From Flavobacterium hiemivividum (lineage in GTDB: Bacteria > Bacteroidota > Bacteroidia > Flavobacteriales > Flavobacteriaceae), in the NCBI RefSeq assembly GCF_004349145.1, contig NZ_SMFO01000011.1, forward strand, positions 55,449-119,448: a stretch of DNA of 64,000 bases, given 5' to 3'. Shown one piece after another: positions 26,683 to 36,293 of the stretch; positions within the stretch are counted from its first letter, which is position 1; the number at the start of each line of letters is the position of its first letter. The notes below the pieces were generated by a model, which worked only from the letters and a program-made list of their open reading frames with translations, was not told where the DNA came from and ran no database searches. A program made the position numbers and the translations under genes.

Positions 26683-27747
26683 ATGAGCGATTCTGAAGTA
26701 CTTTTTAAAAAACCATCCTATCCCATAAATAAATTACTGTCTGATTATTTAGGTCGTTTTGACCGTATTTCAAAAGTTCCGATTGTTTATGATGATTTGT
26801 TGCGTTTTTCTGGTTTTATCAATGTCTATGATAAGCAGGAAGAAGATACCTTGTGGATTAGAGTGTATTATAATGAATTTGAAAGAATCGAAATTGATCT
26901 TACCTTAAAAAAAATCTATTCGCTTTTACATTCAGATGGAAATCTAGACATTATTAAGTTTTTGAATGTCGATTCAATCGATTACTGCACTTTCGGAAAT
27001 TCGAAGCCTTTTCGAATAAAAATTCGAAACATTTTAAATGATAATTACACTCATTTTTATGTTAAAAAAGCAGATGCTTCGCGTGTTTACGGTCTAGAAT
27101 TAGAGCATATTCTTTCTCCGGATAAAATCAATTTCTTAGTGTATGGAGATACATTAGTGGAAGAACATATCATGGGAATTCCGGGAGATGTTTTTATAAA
27201 ATCGCTTTTGAAGGATTGTAGTGAAACCGAAAAATCACAGATAGCAAAAGAGTTTGTTAAGTTTAACGAGCGTTGTATGATTCGCCTTTTAGGAGATATG
27301 AGGTCGTATAATTATGTAATTGTCCCTATTCACGATTTTGATCAGGTTGTTTATAGAATACGCCCCATTGATTTTGATCAACAATGTTATGAGGGGAATT
27401 TCAAGATTTATAGACCACAATTTTTTAAAGAGAATTATCCAATGGTGAAATTAGTCAAAGATAGACTTCAGGATAGTTCCATAGAACAATATAAAAATGA
27501 GGAACGAGCCGTATTAGCTAAAAGAATCCTTTCGGCAGAAACACGTATTAAACGATTATTGAAGATTATGGGAAATGATCTCATAGCTCCTGATGAGCAT
27601 GTGCAACGATTAAAAAGTGAACTCTATGTGTATACCAATGATTTAAATTTTAAAAATGCCAAAAGAATGGGGAATGTTTTAACTGCAGCCTTTAGATTTG
27701 TAACCCGAAACTATAAAAACGCCAATTTGTTTAAAGGAGGATTTTAA
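26683..27747 (+). CDS. Conserved hypothetical protein, possibly kinase-fold
   Basis: I do not recognise a named family. The 354-residue protein is soluble, with no signal peptide or membrane segment. Residues 130-240 carry weak features that recall protein-kinase-like folds: a strand-turn LVYGDTLVEEHIMGIPG (hinge-like), an aromatic helix with KFNERCMIRLLGDMRSYNYV, and YRIRPIDFDQQCYEG, where DFD could stand in the position of a metal-binding DFG. A canonical catalytic HRD loop is not visible, so this is speculation. The C-terminal part is helical and basic (about 285-350). It starts a two-gene plus-strand run with the phytase-like lipoprotein. Confidence 0.5.
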   Translation: MSDSEVLFKKPSYPINKLLSDYLGRFDRISKVPIVYDDLLRFSGFINVYDKQEEDTLWIRVYYNEFERIEIDLTLKKIYSLLHSDGNLDIIKFLNVDSIDYCTFGNSKPFRIKIRNILNDNYTHFYVKKADASRVYGLELEHILSPDKINFLVYGDTLVEEHIMGIPGDVFIKSLLKDCSETEKSQIAKEFVKFNERCMIRLLGDMRSYNYVIVPIHDFDQVVYRIRPIDFDQQCYEGNFKIYRPQFFKENYPMVKLVKDRLQDSSIEQYKNEERAVLAKRILSAETRIKRLLKIMGNDLIAPDEHVQRLKSELYVYTNDLNFKNAKRMGNVLTAAFRFVTRNYKNANLFKGGF

Positions 27748-27795
27748 GTTCTATTTAAGTTTTTGTTTATTCGTTATCAGATAATTGTTCAAAAT

Positions 27796-28674
27796 ATGAG
27801 AAATCAAGTATTCATTATATCGTCATTACTATTGTTATTGTCTTGCCAGCAGGACTCGAATACAATGTCATCGCTTTATGAATTGCCAAAGAAATTAAAA
27901 GAAGTTTCGGGCATTACATATTCACCAGAGGCTAAATTGCTTTGGGTTATTCAAGATAGAGGAAATGCTAATGCAATATATGGCTTAAACGAATCTGGGA
28001 AAATAGAAAGCAACATCACGATCCAGAACGCTACAAATATCGATTGGGAAGATATCACAAAAGATAGTAATGGGGATTTGTATATTGGTGATTTTGGCAA
28101 TAATGAAAACGCAAGAAAGGATTTGTGTATTTATAAGGTGTCAAAAGATTCTTTGCAAAAGAGTGCGATAAATGCTTCTTATAAAATTTCGTTTGAGTAT
28201 CCTGAACAAATGAATTTTCCACCAAAAAGTAAAGATCTTCTCTATGATGTGGAAGCTTTTTTCGAATATAAAAATAATTTCTACCTCTTCACAAAAAATA
28301 GAAGTTCTGGTTTTGATGGGACTACATTCCTATATAAAGTCCCAAACAATGCCGGTTTTCATCAGGCGAAATTACTTGGGGAATTCAAGACTGGAGGCAG
28401 CTATAAAAACAATGCAATAACGAGCGCAACAATAAGCCCAGATGGTTCTAAAGTGGTGCTATTATGTCACGGGAAAGTATGGCTTTTTCAAGATTTCAGT
28501 GGCGATAATTTCTTGTCAGGAAAAGCAAGCGAACTTCAACTGAATCATTTTTCGCAAAAAGAAGCCATTTGTTTCAAAGACAATTCAACGCTTTTAATAG
28601 CGGATGAAAAGGATAAAAAAACAGGCGGCTTCGTTTATGAAACAACTTTAGAAAGACTAAAAACCCAGCCCTAA
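27796..28674 (+). CDS. SdiA-regulated/phytase-like beta-propeller lipoprotein
   Basis: A 292-residue product when started at the ATG at 27796. This start is preferred over an ATG 33 bases upstream because it places a proper lipoprotein signal at the N-terminus (lipobox LLSC, Cys20). The mature part is a beta-propeller of the SdiA-regulated/YjiK type: VSGITYSPEAKLLWVIQD, DWEDITKDSNGDLYIGDFGNN, YDVEAFFEYKNNFYLFTK and SPDGSKVVLL. YjiK-like proteins are predicted phosphoesterase or binding propellers, but the substrate is unknown. Its 3' end overlaps the convergent phosphatase-barrel gene by 18 bases. Confidence 0.78.
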   Translation: MRNQVFIISSLLLLLSCQQDSNTMSSLYELPKKLKEVSGITYSPEAKLLWVIQDRGNANAIYGLNESGKIESNITIQNATNIDWEDITKDSNGDLYIGDFGNNENARKDLCIYKVSKDSLQKSAINASYKISFEYPEQMNFPPKSKDLLYDVEAFFEYKNNFYLFTKNRSSGFDGTTFLYKVPNNAGFHQAKLLGEFKTGGSYKNNAITSATISPDGSKVVLLCHGKVWLFQDFSGDNFLSGKASELQLNHFSQKEAICFKDNSTLLIADEKDKKTGGFVYETTLERLKTQP

Positions 28675-31600
28675 ACCGAAAGTGATACGTCCTTGATCAT
28701 CGGCACTTTTAAAATAAGTCAGCCTAGCCGTGAGGACGTTAAGACCATTAAGCCAGATTCCGCCTCCAACGGATTGATGCCATTTATTTGAGGTTTCTCC
28801 GTCTAGCCAAACTCGACCGTAATCAAAACCACCAAAGACTCCATAGGACATTGGAATAATACTATTCTTAATTTTGCCTATTGAGTAGCGAAGGTCACTA
28901 CTTTGAAAAAAGGATTGGTTTCCTAGGAAACGCTCGTTTCTAAACCCTCTTAAATCGTAGTCACCACCTAGAGTAGCGCCTTGGTAAAACTCATAATTAT
29001 TGTTCAAGATTGCCTTTCCTTTTAGCAAAGTTGCCAAAACTAATTTTCCATTAGCGTCAATTTTATGGTTAAAATTAAGTTTAGATTCTATAGCAGGGAA
29101 ATTCTGTTTAAAATTGCTGAGGCTTGTTTTCCAACTTCCACTTATTGAAAAGCCCATTCCCATCGTTGGTAATGATGCATTGTCATAGTTTTCATAGCTG
29201 TACTTTATACTCGCTCCAGCATACTGTTGATTATCGAAAACAGCAGGATTTACCATGTTATCAAGAGCTATAAAGCGATTATTGGTGCGCTCTACATCAA
29301 AGTTTTCAAAAGAAGTTTGGAAAAGAATTGTGCTTCCGTGGATGCCCACTTTTTTAAGTTGAGGTGCTACTTTGAGTATTCTTATTCGAACTCGATTAAA
29401 ATCCATTCCGTTTAGCTCATCATTATTAATACGGTTATTTCCATAACCAAAATAGTTAATAGCAAAATTAGGACTGGTAACTTGGGATTCTAAATTAAAA
29501 TCCCAATCGCCTACTATCTTAGGTGCATGAAGATCGTATAATAATTCAAAACCGCCTGTAGCAAAATAATAATTTGCTTTAAGAGTATGTTTTCGAGTGT
29601 ATGGATTTTGTTTAAAATAATTGATAGTATAATTTGCAATAATACCAACTTTTATACCATCATCAGGATTAAAGCCAAGATTAGGCATGCCTGAAAAGGC
29701 ATTGTATTTTGGTTTTTTATAATCATAAAGGTTTGTTTCATAATCATCAGTCCAGAATTTTTTAGTTTTTGAGTCGATATTATAGGTGTTCTCTTTAGAT
29801 TTAAAATCAATGATTTTAGTGTTATGACCATTTGCAATAGTATAGATATCATGGTTTTGCCCGCCAATTAGTAGGGTGTTTATTCTTGATCTTCGGGTGC
29901 CCGTAACTTCAAATTGATCATCATCGTCTAATCCATAAAACCAGAGATTCTTTGTTCTTGAACCGTTGAATAATTTAGTATACAGTAATTCATCGCCCTC
30001 TTTTTTCATTCGATAAACACTAACTTCAATTTTGTTTTTTGCAACATGATTGATGATAAATTTATCTTTTTTATTGGTCCCTACAATCACAACAGTTTTT
30101 TGTAATACGCGATTGTACTCTGTCGCATATTTTACTAATTGTGCTCTTCTTAATTTTAATTTTTGTTTTATTTGAGTAATAGTTTCGTCCTGAACTTCTG
30201 TTGGTAAGTTGTCAAATGCTTGGTCAATAGCATCGTCAGAGAGATGATCTTGAATGTATTTTGCCTGCTTAATCCAGTCTTTTTCGGTGGCTTTTTTTAG
30301 AAAAGCAAGATCTAAAGGATAAGGCTCTCTATTGAGCCATTTTACATTTTTTATATCCTTTTTAAAAGTTTGCATGTGACGAAGTGCGGGAATATTCATT
30401 AGGATAGAAAGTAAAGTTCCATCATATATCGTGAAAGCTTGATCTCTATCTCGAGGAATCGGTTTGTAAATAACTTGGTCTTTTTTGTTATATTCAGCCC
30501 AACGCCATTGGTCGTAATGTCTGTCCCAATCGCCAATAAGCATATCAAATAAACGCGCTTTTATATATTCGCTTTCATCAACAGCATACTTTTCATCTTT
30601 TTGTAAGTTATCCAATAAATCTTCGGTACTTATGATATTATCAGGTTTGCCAAAGGATATTAAGTCTTTTTGACTTTCAGAAGGCCGTTCTTCCACTAAA
30701 TACAACTCGTCGCCAAAATCAGCATTGAACTCGCCCAATGCTTTTTGTTTTGGAACATAAAACAAAGAGGGATTCGTGTGAAAAACACCAATATGCTCGG
30801 CTAAATTACCCACACTCAAAGGGGCATAAGGATGTGCAGTAGTATAAAAATCATATATAAAATCTTCAGCATAGGTATTTTTAAAGTCATTTTCTACATA
30901 TTGATCTTTGAAGGCAACACTTTGCAAAAAACGTCCAACACGTTTCTTAACGCCACGCATCACATATTCTTTTCCATTTGGATCAAGTAGTCGCAATGAA
31001 ATTGATTGATGACCACCACCGGCTCTATTTGGTGATAAACCGCCATAAAGCGTGCCTAAGTTTGCAGTTTTAGATTCGATTAAGGTGCCGTAGTATTTTC
31101 GATAATGGGTTCCAAAAAGGAAATTATGAAAACTACTTTTATTGATCATCTCAGGAGTGTAAACGGAGCTTGTTTTTGTTAATGGGAATTGGTCTGGATA
31201 ATCCACTTTTATTTTTTCCTTTGGTGAAAGGAGCGTCTTCTTAAAAAGAATTTGGCTATGATTGTTGACTATGCCGTAAAATGAAACTGATGTTTTTCCG
31301 TTTTCAAGGATGTCTAATGTAGCATAACCCTTTTTTCCATAGGAGAAATCAGTTGGATTTATTGCTCTAGCTGCCTGAGATTTAGATCCTGCTCCACTTA
31401 TGATCTGTTTGATGCCTTGGCTTTCAGTATATTGTAAATTATGGTCGTGACCGCTAACGACCACCACATTATCTTGACCTTGCAAAAGGGTTTTAATGCG
31501 TTTTACAAAAGCAGTATATTGTTTATTTTGAATGTCTTGCGGACTAATTCCAGAGGTTCTTCTCAGTAAGTTGATCAGCGAGCCTATAACAGGTAAAGGG

Positions 31601-32391
31601 ATTTTTTGTTCTAAAGGGAAAATTTGCTTTTCTAAAGAAAATTGTCCGCCATGACTTCCATTACTCATCAAGGGATGATGGATGGCCAATATGATTCGTT
31701 TGTCTTTGTTTTTATTTAAGATACTTTCTAGTTCTTCAAAAAAGGCCTCTCTAGTTTTGATAGTACAATTATCATTAATTGTGGGATTTTTATCCCAATC
31801 TTCAAGAAACCATTGACTATCAACTGTAATAAGATGTACCTGTTCATTAATTTTAACATCTTCAATCGCACATCCGTTGCGGGGTAAAAATGATTTTTTA
31901 TCTCCAATATACTCAGAAACATATTTTTCTTGTCGCTCTAATCCTTCGATACCACTATACCAATCGTGGTTTCCGGGAATAAAAATCGTTTTTCCTTTAA
32001 ATTCTTTCGAAAGTTGTAATTGATTTATTAATGAATTTTCTGCTAATTGATACTCTTTTTTGTTTTCTTTGCCAGGCATTCCTTTTGGATAAATATTGTC
32101 GCCTAGAAATAGAAGCGTAGCATTTTTATCTGATTTTTTTAATTTGTCGTTAAGAGATTTGAGGCTGTTTTTAGAATCACCTTCGGTAACGTAACCGGCA
32201 TCACCAATTAAATAGAACGTATGGGCTATTTTTGAAGTGTCGATGTCGTTTACGGGAATGGGATTTGTTATATCACTGCCGTATTGAGCATGATAAGTAG
32301 CGCAACTTTGTAACAGCAAAACCGTAAGAGTAATGATACAATATTTAAATGTATTTTTTTCGATAAAACCAAAAACCAAAAATAATTTCAT
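28657..32391 (-). CDS. Calcineurin-like phosphoesterase fused to an Omp85-type outer-membrane barrel
   Basis: A 1244-residue two-part protein. The lipobox LLQSC has Cys30. The metallophosphoesterase domain spans about 58-330: IGDAG (62-66), LGDNIYPKG, GNHDW (140-144), HHP (238-240) and GHDH (314-317), a complete set of metal ligands. A middle region (about 380-870) is rich in charged and aromatic residues. The C-terminal part (about 900-1244) is a beta-barrel ending GRITFGLGLGF, with the strand GGDYDLRGFRNERFLGNQ carrying the RGF-type motif of the Omp85/BamA surface-antigen family. The protein would sit in the outer membrane with the phosphatase on one side. The start is only 24 bases from the divergent HD gene. 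Function unknown. Confidence 0.85.
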   Translation of the reverse strand: MKLFLVFGFIEKNTFKYCIITLTVLLLQSCATYHAQYGSDITNPIPVNDIDTSKIAHTFYLIGDAGYVTEGDSKNSLKSLNDKLKKSDKNATLLFLGDNIYPKGMPGKENKKEYQLAENSLINQLQLSKEFKGKTIFIPGNHDWYSGIEGLERQEKYVSEYIGDKKSFLPRNGCAIEDVKINEQVHLITVDSQWFLEDWDKNPTINDNCTIKTREAFFEELESILNKNKDKRIILAIHHPLMSNGSHGGQFSLEKQIFPLEQKIPLPVIGSLINLLRRTSGISPQDIQNKQYTAFVKRIKTLLQGQDNVVVVSGHDHNLQYTESQGIKQIISGAGSKSQAARAINPTDFSYGKKGYATLDILENGKTSVSFYGIVNNHSQILFKKTLLSPKEKIKVDYPDQFPLTKTSSVYTPEMINKSSFHNFLFGTHYRKYYGTLIESKTANLGTLYGGLSPNRAGGGHQSISLRLLDPNGKEYVMRGVKKRVGRFLQSVAFKDQYVENDFKNTYAEDFIYDFYTTAHPYAPLSVGNLAEHIGVFHTNPSLFYVPKQKALGEFNADFGDELYLVEERPSESQKDLISFGKPDNIISTEDLLDNLQKDEKYAVDESEYIKARLFDMLIGDWDRHYDQWRWAEYNKKDQVIYKPIPRDRDQAFTIYDGTLLSILMNIPALRHMQTFKKDIKNVKWLNREPYPLDLAFLKKATEKDWIKQAKYIQDHLSDDAIDQAFDNLPTEVQDETITQIKQKLKLRRAQLVKYATEYNRVLQKTVVIVGTNKKDKFIINHVAKNKIEVSVYRMKKEGDELLYTKLFNGSRTKNLWFYGLDDDDQFEVTGTRRSRINTLLIGGQNHDIYTIANGHNTKIIDFKSKENTYNIDSKTKKFWTDDYETNLYDYKKPKYNAFSGMPNLGFNPDDGIKVGIIANYTINYFKQNPYTRKHTLKANYYFATGGFELLYDLHAPKIVGDWDFNLESQVTSPNFAINYFGYGNNRINNDELNGMDFNRVRIRILKVAPQLKKVGIHGSTILFQTSFENFDVERTNNRFIALDNMVNPAVFDNQQYAGASIKYSYENYDNASLPTMGMGFSISGSWKTSLSNFKQNFPAIESKLNFNHKIDANGKLVLATLLKGKAILNNNYEFYQGATLGGDYDLRGFRNERFLGNQSFFQSSDLRYSIGKIKNSIIPMSYGVFGGFDYGRVWLDGETSNKWHQSVGGGIWLNGLNVLTARLTYFKSADDQGRITFGLGLGF

Positions 32392-32415
32392 AAATTAGGG
32401 GATAATTTTTTTAAT

Positions 32416-33603
32416 ATGAATCTAACTGAACAGGCCGAACAATTTATTTACAATTTATTCAAAGATAATCTTTCTGAGTCATTTACTTATCATAATTTTA
32501 GCCACACCTTAGATGTTGTAAATGCAGTGAAAGAGCTTGCTGATCACGAAAAAGTAAATCAGCAAGAAAGCAGTATTTTACAAATTGCCGCCTGGTTTCA
32601 TGATTCAGGATACATTCATGGATACAAGGATCACGAAAATGCCGGAACCCTTATTGCTTCTAATTTTTTGAAAGAACACAATATATCAGATGATTATATT
32701 CAAAAAGTTTCTGCACTTATCAATGCAACCCAATATGATTATTCGCCTCAAAATATTCTGGAGGAAATTATAAGAGATGCTGATTATTTTCATTTTTCAA
32801 GAGAAAATTACCTAATAAGATGTGAATTATTGAGGAATGAATGGGAGAAAACTTTAGATAAAAAATTCACAGATTTTGAATGGGCTAAAGTCAATCTTGA
32901 GAAATTATCTGAAAATCATGTTTATTATACTGATTATGCGAAAGCGAATTGGCAAATTCCAAAGGAAAATAATATCGCATTAATCAAAATTATGATTCAA
33001 ACACTAGGAGCCAACGGAGAAGATGGTGAGGAGGCTTTAAACAAAAAGAAGAAAAAAAAATCGGAAAAATCAGATCGTGGAATAGATACTCTTTTTCGAA
33101 TCACACTTGGCAATCACACGCGACTAAGTGGAATTGCTGATAGTAAAGCCAATATTTTGCTTTCAGTCAACGCCATCATTATTTCAATAGCCTTGTCCTC
33201 ATTGATCCCTAAATTAGATAGTGCGCGAAACGCTCATTTAATTTACCCAACTTTTATAATGTTGATGTTTAGTGTGGTATCCATTATTTTCGCCATATTA
33301 TCTACTCGCCCTAAAATTACCAGCGGCACTTTTACCAGACAAGATATTGAAGATAAAAAAGTGAATTTATTATTCTTTGGTAATTTTTATAAAATGCCAT
33401 TAGAAGAATACGAATGGGCCGTAAATGAAATGATGAAAGACAGAGAATACTTGTATAACTCCTTAATTAAAGATCTTTATTTTCTAGGTTTAGTATTAGA
33501 GAAAAAATATAAATTATTGCGAATTACCTATAATATTTTTATGGTTGGTTTAATTATATCAGTTTTATCGTTTGTAATAGCGTTTAACTGGTCAGTAATC
33601 TAA
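32416..33603 (+). CDS. HD-domain phosphohydrolase fused to a Pycsar-effector-type (PycTM, DUF5706) membrane domain
   Basis: A 395-residue fusion. The N-terminal HD domain (about 1-200) carries the metal ligands in YHNFSHTLDV (His30), WFHDSGY (His62-Asp63), KDHENAG (His73) and IRDADYFHF, indicating an active metal-dependent phosphohydrolase, possibly of cyclic nucleotides. A lysine-rich linker (KKKKKSEK, about 210-217) leads to the membrane domain: NHTRLSGIADSKANILLSVN is the hallmark of DUF5706/PycTM, followed by helices at about 245-265, 278-298 and 370-392. PycTM domains are effectors that disrupt membranes on binding cCMP/cUMP in Pycsar phage defence. No cyclase gene is adjacent, so the protein may be a stand-alone nucleotide-responsive membrane protein. 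Confidence 0.82.
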   Translation: MNLTEQAEQFIYNLFKDNLSESFTYHNFSHTLDVVNAVKELADHEKVNQQESSILQIAAWFHDSGYIHGYKDHENAGTLIASNFLKEHNISDDYIQKVSALINATQYDYSPQNILEEIIRDADYFHFSRENYLIRCELLRNEWEKTLDKKFTDFEWAKVNLEKLSENHVYYTDYAKANWQIPKENNIALIKIMIQTLGANGEDGEEALNKKKKKKSEKSDRGIDTLFRITLGNHTRLSGIADSKANILLSVNAIIISIALSSLIPKLDSARNAHLIYPTFIMLMFSVVSIIFAILSTRPKITSGTFTRQDIEDKKVNLLFFGNFYKMPLEEYEWAVNEMMKDREYLYNSLIKDLYFLGLVLEKKYKLLRITYNIFMVGLIISVLSFVIAFNWSVI

Positions 33604-33612
33604 TTTTTACAA

Positions 33613-35964
33613 CTATTCAAGTTGAAATGGTTGGTCGTCTGGATTTTCTGATATCGTATTAAGCACCTTAATACGAATGGCCTTTAATCCAGAAACTCCT
33701 TGTAGTTCCTCAACATCAAACTGTTCGATTGTAGGTTCAAGAATATTTTTGAACTGTAAAAATTTTATATATTTTAAATATTCCTTTTCTTCATTTCTTT
33801 GCGAATAGACAATAGTTATTTTTTCCTGATCTGTTATTCGTTCATTAGTTCCTTTGATATGCGCTTTGTCGATTCGTTTTTTAACGACTTCATATCTTGC
33901 ATTATAAGTTCCATCAACGTCAAATCGCTTTTCGTCCATTCTAAATCGAATAGAAATTGGAGAGCTGAAAACTAATATTAAGGAAGTAACTTCCAGTTCA
34001 TAAGGTAAAATAGACTTGCATCTATGGTGTTCTAACTCCATTTCACATAGTGTTTGTAACTGCCACAGTCTTAAATTACTCAAATAAATTTTATCAAATG
34101 GTTCTTGCGGAGATATGGAAGCACCAATGTATAAATTGTGTTCTACGCCGTCAGATTTGAATCTTTCGAAATAATGCGGGAATATTTTTTGAGCTTCTAC
34201 TTGCGATTTATCTAAAATAGAAGCCATTTTTTTATTGATAATCGCCATCGCATCATCAAACTTTTTTCGAGATTTATAATAGGAACCCGTTTTTGGGTCT
34301 ATATCTGCGAAATATTTCTTGATTGTTTTCTCTGTAGCTTCATCGACTTTAGATTTAACAATAATAGGATGTATTTCGTTTTGAATATAATTTTGAATTT
34401 GCTGTTCCGTATCTGTTTTTAATTCTAAATCTAAATCTTCAAAATAGGAATGCATTTCAAATTTCCGCTGCTCTAAAATAGAGAGATTGGTGTTTTCTTT
34501 TAATTTATCAAAAATTTTCAATAACGTTTTCAGTTGACTTTTTAAATCATCTTTAACCGTTTGATTTCTATGTAAGGAAGAGCTTTTTACATCAATTTGA
34601 CCGTATAAAGGATAGACGTCTTTAAATACAATTTCTTTGAAGATGTAATCTTTATTAGGGTTATAAGTGTGATAGAATTTCTGAGCCTCTTTCTTAAATT
34701 TCCAAAATACGCTGGAATGAATTGCCGTATATTCTCTTTGAATTACCGCTTCAATTTGATTTTGTAAATCGTTGTAATAATTGTCCAAAGTATCAACTAC
34801 ATATGGCAATAGCAAGTCAAGATTGATCGCATTGATACTGTTTAGACTTCGCGGATTTGACGAGACTAATTCTAGGATTCCTAATAGTTTATCATTTTTA
34901 ATGACAGGTGCAAGGATGCAACTTTTTATGTTTTGCTTCAATAAATGTTTTGCAAATTTTTCATTCTTAGCTGTTTTTGCAAATTTTTCTACATTCGAAA
35001 TAGCATATGTTTTGTTAGTTTTTAAGATAGTATTTATTTCACAATCTAAGAAAGCATTTTCACAGGGCAGCTCTTTTTTCTCATAGAGAATAAAGCTGTT
35101 TGTCCCAGTGGTAGCATGAGGAGGATTGATAAACATATTTTCCTCCTCGTTGTAAAAAGTAAGCCCTACTCTTAAATCAGGGACTTTAAAAATGGATCTG
35201 AAAATGGATTCAAATTTTCTGTCTTTTTCATTATGCTCGCTATTTGCTCTTAAAAGATTAGTTTTCAATTCAGATATTGCACTTTCAATTGTTGCGTCGA
35301 ATAACGTAACTATCCCGAAACCTTTCATTTCCCAACTCTCGAGTGGGAATTTTTCCTTCCATACGTTTACATCATCATAATTATCCATTAATAAATCAAT
35401 ATCCTCAGGACTTAATTCTATAGCTTTTTCGGTGGGTGAGATTTTTATAAAATCGGCATTGTATAGAATTCTATAATGTTTTGTGATTCCGTTTTTATCT
35501 GGAATATCATAAAATAGAGGTTTGCTTATTATAAAATCCTTTTTGTAGTAGGCGTTCAATACTAATATACAAGACATGACAAAGAATTGATCTTTATCGA
35601 AATCTCTAATGGTCAGATCAAAAGTACCACCAGCGTCATCTAGTATTCGCTGGAATCTATTAGTAAAATTAAAAATGATATTGTGAAAAGGTATTGTTAC
35701 TGCTTTGATTTCATTATCAGAAAGGGCATTAGGAAACAGGTTTGATAATAAATTCGATAATAAATTTTCATTTTTTGTAATTAGATTTAAATCTTCGATA
35801 CCCGTTTTTAACTCAGGTATTTTATTAATATCCTGAAGTAATGCCTTTGCTTGCACTGATAGGTAAGCATTATCTGATACGGCTGTCTTTTCTAATGATT
35901 CAATAAGTTGGTCAAAAGAAATTACATTTTTTAGCGGACTTTCCTCAAATAAATTATAATTCAT
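33613..35964 (-). CDS. GAF-domain protein, unknown function
   Basis: A large cytosolic protein of 783 residues. Around 290-400 there is a GAF domain (YAISNVEKFAKTAKNEKFAK, IKSCILAPVIKNDKLLGILE, INLDLLLPYVVDTLDNYYN), a small-molecule-binding fold. The N-terminal half has a second, degenerate sensory-like region (RLYNADFIKISPTEKAIELS-type strands at about 160-260). The C-terminal 350 residues are helical with long charged stretches and no catalytic motif I can name. It is not a kinase: no His box, HATPase or GGDEF is seen. It converges on the HD-PycTM gene with a 9-base gap. Function cannot be inferred beyond sensing. Confidence 0.7.
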   Translation of the reverse strand: MNYNLFEESPLKNVISFDQLIESLEKTAVSDNAYLSVQAKALLQDINKIPELKTGIEDLNLITKNENLLSNLLSNLFPNALSDNEIKAVTIPFHNIIFNFTNRFQRILDDAGGTFDLTIRDFDKDQFFVMSCILVLNAYYKKDFIISKPLFYDIPDKNGITKHYRILYNADFIKISPTEKAIELSPEDIDLLMDNYDDVNVWKEKFPLESWEMKGFGIVTLFDATIESAISELKTNLLRANSEHNEKDRKFESIFRSIFKVPDLRVGLTFYNEEENMFINPPHATTGTNSFILYEKKELPCENAFLDCEINTILKTNKTYAISNVEKFAKTAKNEKFAKHLLKQNIKSCILAPVIKNDKLLGILELVSSNPRSLNSINAINLDLLLPYVVDTLDNYYNDLQNQIEAVIQREYTAIHSSVFWKFKKEAQKFYHTYNPNKDYIFKEIVFKDVYPLYGQIDVKSSSLHRNQTVKDDLKSQLKTLLKIFDKLKENTNLSILEQRKFEMHSYFEDLDLELKTDTEQQIQNYIQNEIHPIIVKSKVDEATEKTIKKYFADIDPKTGSYYKSRKKFDDAMAIINKKMASILDKSQVEAQKIFPHYFERFKSDGVEHNLYIGASISPQEPFDKIYLSNLRLWQLQTLCEMELEHHRCKSILPYELEVTSLILVFSSPISIRFRMDEKRFDVDGTYNARYEVVKKRIDKAHIKGTNERITDQEKITIVYSQRNEEKEYLKYIKFLQFKNILEPTIEQFDVEELQGVSGLKAIRIKVLNTISENPDDQPFQLE

Positions 35965-36293
35965 TAAATGAAATGTTTAGAATGTAAAAATACGAATAAA
36001 CTCATGTGATTTAGGGAAAATAAAGGTTTTTATAGAAATATAATCTCAATTTCGACAAAATAGTAATGGAGCTTTTCAGCTAACTTTTGGAGGGTAATTT
36101 AATGTTCAGAAACAGTTAGTTTTACTTTGTATACAAACGACAGCTAATGTAGTTGGAGAAATATTTATTTCGAATAAGTTACATTTCTCTTGACTTTGCC
36201 TTTTATAAAAATACCCGCAAAAAGCGAGATACTTTCTGGGGGTATTTTATATTGTAACTAGATTACTTTGAAAAGTAAAAGAAGGTAATATCC
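35965..36293. other. Intergenic region with one terminator, otherwise empty
   Basis: A 329-base spacer that holds the terminator at 36207-36248 near its left-to-right end. The rest is A/T-rich, with no open frame longer than a few dozen codons, no RNA gene I can recognise, and no clean TTG/TAnnTTTG promoter for the GAF gene. Confidence 0.4.
36207..36248 (-). terminator. Terminator of the nucleoid-associated protein gene
   Basis: AAAAATACCC and GGGTATTTT flank a 23-base loop. On the minus strand the hairpin is followed by T-rich TTTTTAT. It lies 46 bases after the stop of the gene at 36294-37352. Confidence 0.6.
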
